A stretch of 64,000 nt of DNA from Streptomyces sp. TG1A-8 (GTDB taxonomy: Bacteria; Actinomycetota; Actinomycetes; Streptomycetales; Streptomycetaceae), in assembly GCF_030499535.1 (NCBI RefSeq), contig NZ_JASTLB010000001.1:5022001-5086000 (forward strand), read 5' to 3'. The first letter of the stretch is position 1. The number at the start of each line of letters is the position of its first letter. Position numbers and translations under genes: made by a program. The notes beneath the pieces were generated by a model. It did no database searches. It saw only the letters and a program-made list of their open reading frames with translations, and had not been told where the DNA came from. Of the stretch, positions 60,672-64,000 are shown one piece after another.

Positions 60672-63600
60672 GTGACACCGAGATGGCCGGCGCCCGGCGG
60701 GCGCCGAACCCCGCAGCGCGGAAGGGTCGCGGCCGTCACGGTCGCCGCCCTCGCCGCCGCCCTTGTGCAACCCCTCGCGGCCCGTGCCGCCACCCCGCCC
60801 GCGCCCCCCTCGGACGCCGCCCTCGCGTCGCAGCCCGCCCGGCACGACGACACGCGCGAGCAGTTCTACTTCGTCATGCCGGACCGGTTCGCCAACGGGG
60901 ACGCCTCCAACGACCGGGGCGGTCTGACCGGCTCGCGCACGAGCACCGGCTACGACCCCACCGACAAGGGCTTCTACCAGGGCGGCGACCTCAAGGGCCT
61001 GACCCGGCGGCTCGACTACATCAAGGGCCTGGGCACCACCGCCATCTGGCTGGCCCCCCTCTTCAAGAACCGCCCCGTGCAGGGCACCGGCGGCAACGCC
61101 TCCGCCGGCTACCACGGCTACTGGATCACCGACTTCACCCGGGTCGACCCGCACTTCGGCACCGACGGGGACCTGAAGACCCTCATCTCCAAGGCGCACG
61201 CCAAGGGCATGAAGGTCTTCTTCGACGTCATCACCAACCACACCGCCGACGTCGTCGACTACGAGGAGAAGTCCTACGACTACCTCTCCAAGGGTGCCTT
61301 CCCCTACCTGACCGAGGACGGTGAACCCTTCGACGACGCCGACCACGCGGACGGCACCGGGGCGTTCCCGGCCGTGGACGCCGCCTCCTTCCCGCGCACG
61401 CCGCAGGTCACGAGCGACGCCAAGGTGCCGTCCTGGCTCAACGACCCGACGATGTACCACAACCGCGGCGACTCGACCTACGCCGGCGAGTCCGCGACCC
61501 ACGGCGACTTCTCCGGCCTGGACGACCTGTGGACCGAGCGTCCCGAGGTCGTCCACGGCATGGAGCAGATCTACGAGCGCTGGGTGCGGGACTTCCGCGT
61601 CGACGGGTTCCGGATCGACACCGTCAAACACGTGAACATGGAGTTCTGGACCCAGTGGGCGACCGCGCTGGACGCGTACGCGGCGGCGCACGGGCGCAAG
61701 GACTTCTTCATGTTCGGCGAGGTCTACTCGGCGGACACCTCGGTCACCGCCCCCTACGTCACCCAGGGCCGCCTCGACGCCACCCTCGACTTCCCCTTCC
61801 AGGACGCCGCCCGCGCCTACGCCTCCCAGGGCGGCAGCGCGCGGAAGCTCGCGGGCGTCTTCGGTGACGACTACAAGTACACCACCGGCAAGGCCAACGC
61901 CTACGAACAGGTCACCTTCCTCGGCAACCACGACATGGGGCGCATCGGGTACTTCCTGAAGCAGGACAACCCGCAGGCCGCCGACGCCGAGCTGCTGAAG
62001 AAGGACGAGCTGGCCAACGAGCTGATGTTCCTCAGCCGCGGCAACCCGGTCGTCTACTACGGCGACGAGCAGGGCTTCACCGGCGCCGGCGGCGACAAGG
62101 ACGCCCGCCAGACGATGTTCGCCTCCCAGGTCGCCGACTACCTCGACGACGACGAGATCGGCACCGGCCGCACCCACGCAAGCGACGCCTACGACACCGG
62201 CGCGCCGCTGTACCGGCAGATCGCCGCCCTCGCCGAGCTCCGCAGGGACAACCCGGCCCTCACGGACGGCGTCCAGACCGAGCGGTACGCGGCCGACGGC
62301 GCCGGCGTCTACGCCTTCACCCGGACGGACGCCGGTACCGGCACCGAGTACGTGGTCGCGCTCAACAACGCCGGCGAGGCGAGGACGGCCACCTTCGCGA
62401 CCGGCTCGGCGGACAGGGCCTACCGGGGCATCCACGGTGCCGACGGCACGCTGCGGACCGACGCGGACCGCAGGATCACGGTCACCGTCCCGGCCGGCTC
62501 CGCCGTCGTCTACAAGGCGTCCGGCACCCCCGCCGGACCCGCCGCCAAGCCGACGATCACCCTCGCGCCCCCGGCCGCCGGAGCCACCGGCACCGTGGAC
62601 GTCACCGCCGGGGTCGGCGGCGGCCGGCTGAACCGGGTCGTGTTCGCCGCGCAGGTCGGCAACGGCCCGTGGCAGACGCTCGGCTCCGCCGACCACGCCC
62701 CCTACAAGGTCACCCACACCCCCGGCAAGGACGTGCCCGCCGGGACCGCCCTGCGCTACAAGGCCGTCGTCGTCGACTCGGCCGGGCACACCGCGAGCGC
62801 CACGGCGAGCAGCACCACCGGCACCCCGCCCGCCCCGCGGGTCCCCACGGCCGGCTCCCGGGACTACGCGATCGTCCACTACCACCGCACCGGCGGCGAC
62901 TACGCCGACTGGGGCCTGTACGCCTGGGGCGACCTCGCCGACGGCGAGGCCACGGACTGGCCCGCGAGCCACCCCTTCATCGGCCGCGACGCCTACGGCG
63001 CCTTCGCCTACGTCAGGCTCAGGCCCGGCGCCTCGGACGTCGGCTTCCTCGTCGTCGACAAGGACGGCGACAAGGACGTCCCCGCCGACCGGTCCATCGA
63101 CGTCACCCGGACGGGCGAGGTCTGGATCGAGCAGGGCGACGCCGGGGTGCGCACGCAACGGCCCGCCTACCCGGCCCAGGACACCGGCAGGGCCGTCCTC
63201 CACTACCACCGCGCCGACGGCGACTACGACGGCTGGGGCCTGCACGTGTGGACGGGCGCCGCCACCCCCACCGACTGGTCGGACCCCCTGGAGCCGGTGG
63301 ACACCGATGCCTATGGCGCGGTCTTCGAGGTGCCCCTCGCCCCGGGTGCCACCCACCTCGGCTACATCCTCCACAAGGGCGACGACAAGGACCTCCCCAC
63401 CAACCGGTCACTGGACCTCACGGCCGACGGCCACGAGGTGTGGTTGTTGAACGGCCGGGACGAACACCTGCTGCCGCAGCCCGCCGGCGGCGCGGCGGCC
63501 CTCGACCTCACCACCTCCAAGGCGGTCTGGATCGACCGGGACACCGTTGCCCTCGACGGCGTCGAGGGCGCCGCCTCCACCCAGCTGCTCTACTCCCACG

Positions 63601-64000
63601 ACGGTTCGATCGCCGTCGAGGACGGGACGCTGACCAGCGACGACGAGCGCTGGCTGCGACTGGCGAAGACCACGCTCACCGACGCCCAGAAGGCGCGGTT
63701 CCCGCACCTGGAGGACTACACCGCCTGGTCCGTCGACCCGCGCGACCGGGACCGGGTGCGCGAGGCGCTGACCGGACAGGTCGTGGCCTCGCAGCGCGCC
63801 GCGAACGGCGCCGTGCTGGCGGCGACCGGCGTGCAGGTCGCCGGCGTCCTGGACGACCTGTACGCCGGCGCGACCAGGGCCGCGCTCGGACCGGTCTTCC
63901 ACGACGGCAGGCCGACGCTGTCCGTGTGGGCGCCGACGGCCCGGTCCGTCCGCCTCGACCTCGACGGCCGCGCCGTCCCGATGCGCCGCGACGCGGCGAC
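60672..64000 (+). CDS. Large secreted amylase-pullulanase (3' end outside window)
   Basis: Only the first 1109 codons are in the window and the frame stays open. GTG 60672 follows AAGGAG. A signal peptide (to about residue 40) leads into a complete GH13 domain: DVITNHTADV (I), GFRIDTVKH with Asp316 (II), FMFGEVYS with Glu350 (III), and LGNHDMGRI with Asp421 (IV). Two pullulanase-associated (CBM41-like) domains follow, starting AIVHYHRTGGDY (near 732) and AVLHYHRADGDY (near 841). A pullulanase N2-type region and a CBM48 start (TLSVWAPTARSV, near 1084) come next. A second GH13 pullulanase domain is expected beyond the window, as in bifunctional amylase/dextrinases of Streptomyces. Confidence 0.9.
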   Translation, partial: MTPRWPAPGGRRTPQRGRVAAVTVAALAAALVQPLAARAATPPAPPSDAALASQPARHDDTREQFYFVMPDRFANGDASNDRGGLTGSRTSTGYDPTDKGFYQGGDLKGLTRRLDYIKGLGTTAIWLAPLFKNRPVQGTGGNASAGYHGYWITDFTRVDPHFGTDGDLKTLISKAHAKGMKVFFDVITNHTADVVDYEEKSYDYLSKGAFPYLTEDGEPFDDADHADGTGAFPAVDAASFPRTPQVTSDAKVPSWLNDPTMYHNRGDSTYAGESATHGDFSGLDDLWTERPEVVHGMEQIYERWVRDFRVDGFRIDTVKHVNMEFWTQWATALDAYAAAHGRKDFFMFGEVYSADTSVTAPYVTQGRLDATLDFPFQDAARAYASQGGSARKLAGVFGDDYKYTTGKANAYEQVTFLGNHDMGRIGYFLKQDNPQAADAELLKKDELANELMFLSRGNPVVYYGDEQGFTGAGGDKDARQTMFASQVADYLDDDEIGTGRTHASDAYDTGAPLYRQIAALAELRRDNPALTDGVQTERYAADGAGVYAFTRTDAGTGTEYVVALNNAGEARTATFATGSADRAYRGIHGADGTLRTDADRRITVTVPAGSAVVYKASGTPAGPAAKPTITLAPPAAGATGTVDVTAGVGGGRLNRVVFAAQVGNGPWQTLGSADHAPYKVTHTPGKDVPAGTALRYKAVVVDSAGHTASATASSTTGTPPAPRVPTAGSRDYAIVHYHRTGGDYADWGLYAWGDLADGEATDWPASHPFIGRDAYGAFAYVRLRPGASDVGFLVVDKDGDKDVPADRSIDVTRTGEVWIEQGDAGVRTQRPAYPAQDTGRAVLHYHRADGDYDGWGLHVWTGAATPTDWSDPLEPVDTDAYGAVFEVPLAPGATHLGYILHKGDDKDLPTNRSLDLTADGHEVWLLNGRDEHLLPQPAGGAAALDLTTSKAVWIDRDTVALDGVEGAASTQLLYSHDGSIAVEDGTLTSDDERWLRLAKTTLTDAQKARFPHLEDYTAWSVDPRDRDRVREALTGQVVASQRAANGAVLAATGVQVAGVLDDLYAGATRAALGPVFHDGRPTLSVWAPTARSVRLDLDGRAVPMRRDAA

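Noticed and set aside
60663..63374. A 903-aa minus-strand open frame under the amylase-pullulanase gene
   Set aside because: No motif, repetitive Gly/Val/Arg composition, and the plus strand is clearly coding GH13 and CBM41-like domains.

Overview
This window looks like a piece of the chromosome core of a Streptomyces (or very close relative). The DNA is very GC-rich with strong G/C bias at third codon positions. GTG starts and short leaders are common. Several genes are actinobacterial hallmarks: an F420-dependent NADP reductase, a SARP/AfsR-type regulator, GlnE beside GlnA2, an XRE/DUF397 cassette, a DtxR-type iron box, and a MalR-controlled maltodextrin locus without its own ATPase. Apart from frayed promoter regions there is no insertion sequence, prophage, CRISPR array, tRNA or rRNA. 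The only clear RNA gene is rnpB (RNase P RNA) at about 2419-2834.

Layout. 1-5317: the phosphatase domain of an RNase H/phosphatase protein (cut by the window), eda, yaaA, rnpB, a MazG-like protein whose tail is antisense to rnpB, a DoxX-like membrane protein and a D-Ala-D-Ala carboxypeptidase. 5684-11440: a Gfo/Idh/MocA oxidoreductase, a Bcr/CflA-type exporter broken by a one-base deletion, a serine hydrolase, an Rsm22/METTL17-like methyltransferase and an orphan Prim-Pol protein. 11490-18970: a lipoprotein and the iron system efeO-efeB-efeU behind two iron boxes, a PhzF protein, heme oxygenase behind two tandem dyads, methionine aminopeptidase (frameshifted) and a small conserved protein. 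19100-32399: npdG, a small membrane protein, an M50 protease, a 1084-aa SARP-NB-ARC-TPR regulator, an ABC exporter, panB, an EmrB-type exporter with its TetR gene, a membrane-anchored EEP phosphatase and another MFS exporter. 32455-36556: a TarS-like glycosyltransferase with an AT-rich leader, and an anti-sigma-like ATPase/XRE/DUF397 cassette. 36635-43765: nadE, a secreted S53 peptidase, a DUF305/DUF3105 pair and glnA2. 43916-52193: a phosphoesterase-MFS-propeller operon, a DUF72 protein, glnE and a PAP2 phosphatase. 52297-64000: malR, malE-malF-malG-aglA, a secreted alpha-amylase and a very large secreted amylase-pullulanase that runs off the right end.

How the genes work together. The right end forms one starch/maltodextrin pathway. 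The secreted amylase and amylase-pullulanase cut starch, MalEFG imports the oligosaccharides, AglA hydrolyses them inside the cell, and MalR represses the set through CTTGCA-type repeats seen at three promoters. EfeUOB and heme oxygenase both supply iron but carry different operators. GlnA2 and GlnE belong to nitrogen metabolism.

Two genes, the Bcr/CflA exporter and map, are each broken by loss of a single base in a short G/C run. Sequencing or assembly error is the simplest explanation and should be excluded first. I found no convincing wholly new multi-gene system. The best leads are the tandem dyads before heme oxygenase, the phosphoesterase-MFS-propeller operon, the four-cysteine pattern in the Rsm22-like protein, the MazG/rnpB antisense overlap, and the structured mRNA elements inside the mal operon.
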